DNA of 64,000 nucleotides, from assembly GCF_018603885.1 (NCBI RefSeq), contig NZ_JAHGAW010000002.1, forward strand, positions 186,001 to 250,000, written 5' to 3'. Shown in pieces: positions 63,159 to 64,000 of the stretch. Positions within the stretch are counted from its first letter, which is position 1. Each line of letters begins with the position of its first letter. The translations under genes were made by a program, and so were the position numbers. The stretch comes from Sphingobium nicotianae (lineage in GTDB: Bacteria; Pseudomonadota; Alphaproteobacteria; Sphingomonadales; Sphingomonadaceae). The notes beneath the pieces were generated by a model. That model made no database searches, was not told the origin of the DNA, and worked only from the letters and a program-made list of their open reading frames with translations.

Positions 63159-64000
63159 ATGTCCAGACTGCGCCGGGCCTTCCGCGCCGCTACCCTTGCT
63201 GCTGTCGCGCTGGGGGCTACGATCAGCCCGGCGCCGGCCTGGACGAGGGACGCACCGCGCGCCGCGGCGCCTGCGGCTCCGGCCCAGCGCGCCCATCCGC
63301 GCAACATCATCTTCGTGCTGGTCGACGATCTTCGCTATGACGGGATGGGCTTCGTCCAGCAGGGCATCCGCACGCCGAACATCGATCGCATGGCGCGCGA
63401 GGGCAGCTATTTCCCCAATGCCGTCGTCACCTCCTCGCTCTGCTCGCCCAGCCGGGCAACGATCCTCACCGGCATGACCGCGCGCAATCATGGCGTGGTC
63501 GACAATAATCACAGCTCTGAAGAAGGGCTGACCTATTTCCCCCGCTATCTGCAGCAGGCGGGTTACCAGACCGCCTTCTTCGGCAAATGGCACATGGGCA
63601 GCGACAGCGATATGCCGCGCCCGGGCTTCAACAAATGGGTGAGCTTCAAGGGGCAGGGCTCCTACTGGCCGACGACCGGCGTGCCCGATGCCGCCAAGGC
63701 GGCCGGCACGGTCAATCAGCTCAATGTCGACGGCAAGGAGGTGGGCCAGACCGGCTATATCACCGACGAACTGACCGACTATGCGATGAGCTGGCTGGAG
63801 AAGGAGCGCAACCCCTCCAAGCCCTTCTTCCTCTATCTCAGCCACAAGGCGGTCCATTCCGATCCGCTGCCGCCGCCGCGCTATGCGCATCAATATGATG
63901 ATGCGAAGTTCGTGCTGCCGGCGAGCGCCGCCAACACGCCGGAAAATTATGCCGGCAAACCGATGTGGGTCTATAACCAGCGCAACAGCTGGCACGGCAT
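63159..64000 (+). CDS. Exported sulfatase 4, cut by the window end
   Basis: The frame stays open from ATG 63159 to the window end (about 280 residues visible). AAGGAG lies 6 nt before this ATG, so I prefer it to the in-frame ATG 63144. Signal peptide (ATLAAVALGATISPAPA), then IIFVLVDDLRYDGMGF (metal site), CSPSRATILTGM (Cys95) and FFGKWHMGSD. NHGVVDNNHSS and the HKAVHSDP stretch are as in sulfatases acting on amino-sugar or uronate sulfates, but the subfamily cannot be settled. It follows sulfatase 3 by 19 bp. Confidence 0.93.
   Translation, partial: MSRLRRAFRAATLAAVALGATISPAPAWTRDAPRAAAPAAPAQRAHPRNIIFVLVDDLRYDGMGFVQQGIRTPNIDRMAREGSYFPNAVVTSSLCSPSRATILTGMTARNHGVVDNNHSSEEGLTYFPRYLQQAGYQTAFFGKWHMGSDSDMPRPGFNKWVSFKGQGSYWPTTGVPDAAKAAGTVNQLNVDGKEVGQTGYITDELTDYAMSWLEKERNPSKPFFLYLSHKAVHSDPLPPPRYAHQYDDAKFVLPASAANTPENYAGKPMWVYNQRNSWHG

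Overview
The window looks like a chromosomal segment of an alphaproteobacterium of the sphingomonad type (Sphingobium, Novosphingobium or Sphingomonas). The reasons are the Entner-Doudoroff operon zwf-edd-glk-eda, the very large NAD-glutamate dehydrogenase, several TonB-dependent receptors with N-terminal DEIVVTA-type TonB boxes, a TPR-sulfotransferase, and dense overlapping (ATGA) operons. From about 44.4 kb to the end, apart from the acyl-CoA dehydrogenase region, the codons are strongly G/C-ending, like a core chromosome. The first 44 kb are more mixed and carry an IS remnant, a transporter remnant and a nonsense-interrupted receptor, as expected of an accessory catabolic region.

Layout. 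1-7.1 kb: end of a LysR regulator, a degraded IS630-type transposase, a TPR-sulfotransferase and NAD-glutamate dehydrogenase. 7.5-11.3 kb: a glutarate module (glaH-lhgO, with a cupin-type XRE regulator on one side and a LysR regulator on the other). 11.3-20.6 kb: MFS transporter with a small secreted protein, an NTF2-like protein, a TonB receptor gene broken by an in-frame TAG, a secreted lipase-like hydrolase and a Tat-exported amidohydrolase. 20.9 kb: HU protein.

21.5-44.1 kb is the most interesting part. It holds three PQQ/haem-c quinohaemoprotein dehydrogenases, two KstD-like flavoproteins and two SnoaL/NTF2-like proteins arranged as two paralogous modules. With them are an Old Yellow Enzyme, a small operon (secreted protein, GlcG-like protein, cupin dioxygenase-like protein), an enolase-superfamily enzyme, an aldo/keto reductase, a dimeric alpha-beta-barrel protein, a TonB receptor and two paralogous AraC regulators. 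I found four 38-bp elements, each a pair of GCGAA-type half-sites 23 bp apart, 56-110 bp upstream of the SnoaL-A/OYE operon, the SnoaL-B operon, the secreted-protein operon and the TonB receptor. This suggests one regulon for uptake and oxidation of an unidentified substrate, probably a cyclic secondary alcohol. The inferred chemistry is import by the TonB receptor, periplasmic oxidation of alcohol to ketone by the PQQ enzymes, desaturation next to the ketone by the KstD-like flavoproteins, then isomerisation or dehydration by the NTF2-like proteins.

44.4-48 kb: etfBA and an acyl-CoA dehydrogenase. 48.4-53.3 kb: the Entner-Doudoroff operon. 53.4-64 kb: a glycan-type locus with a GH3 beta-glucosidase, a TonB receptor and, divergently, four consecutive exported sulfatases, the last cut by the window end. 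No rRNA, tRNA or CRISPR array was found.
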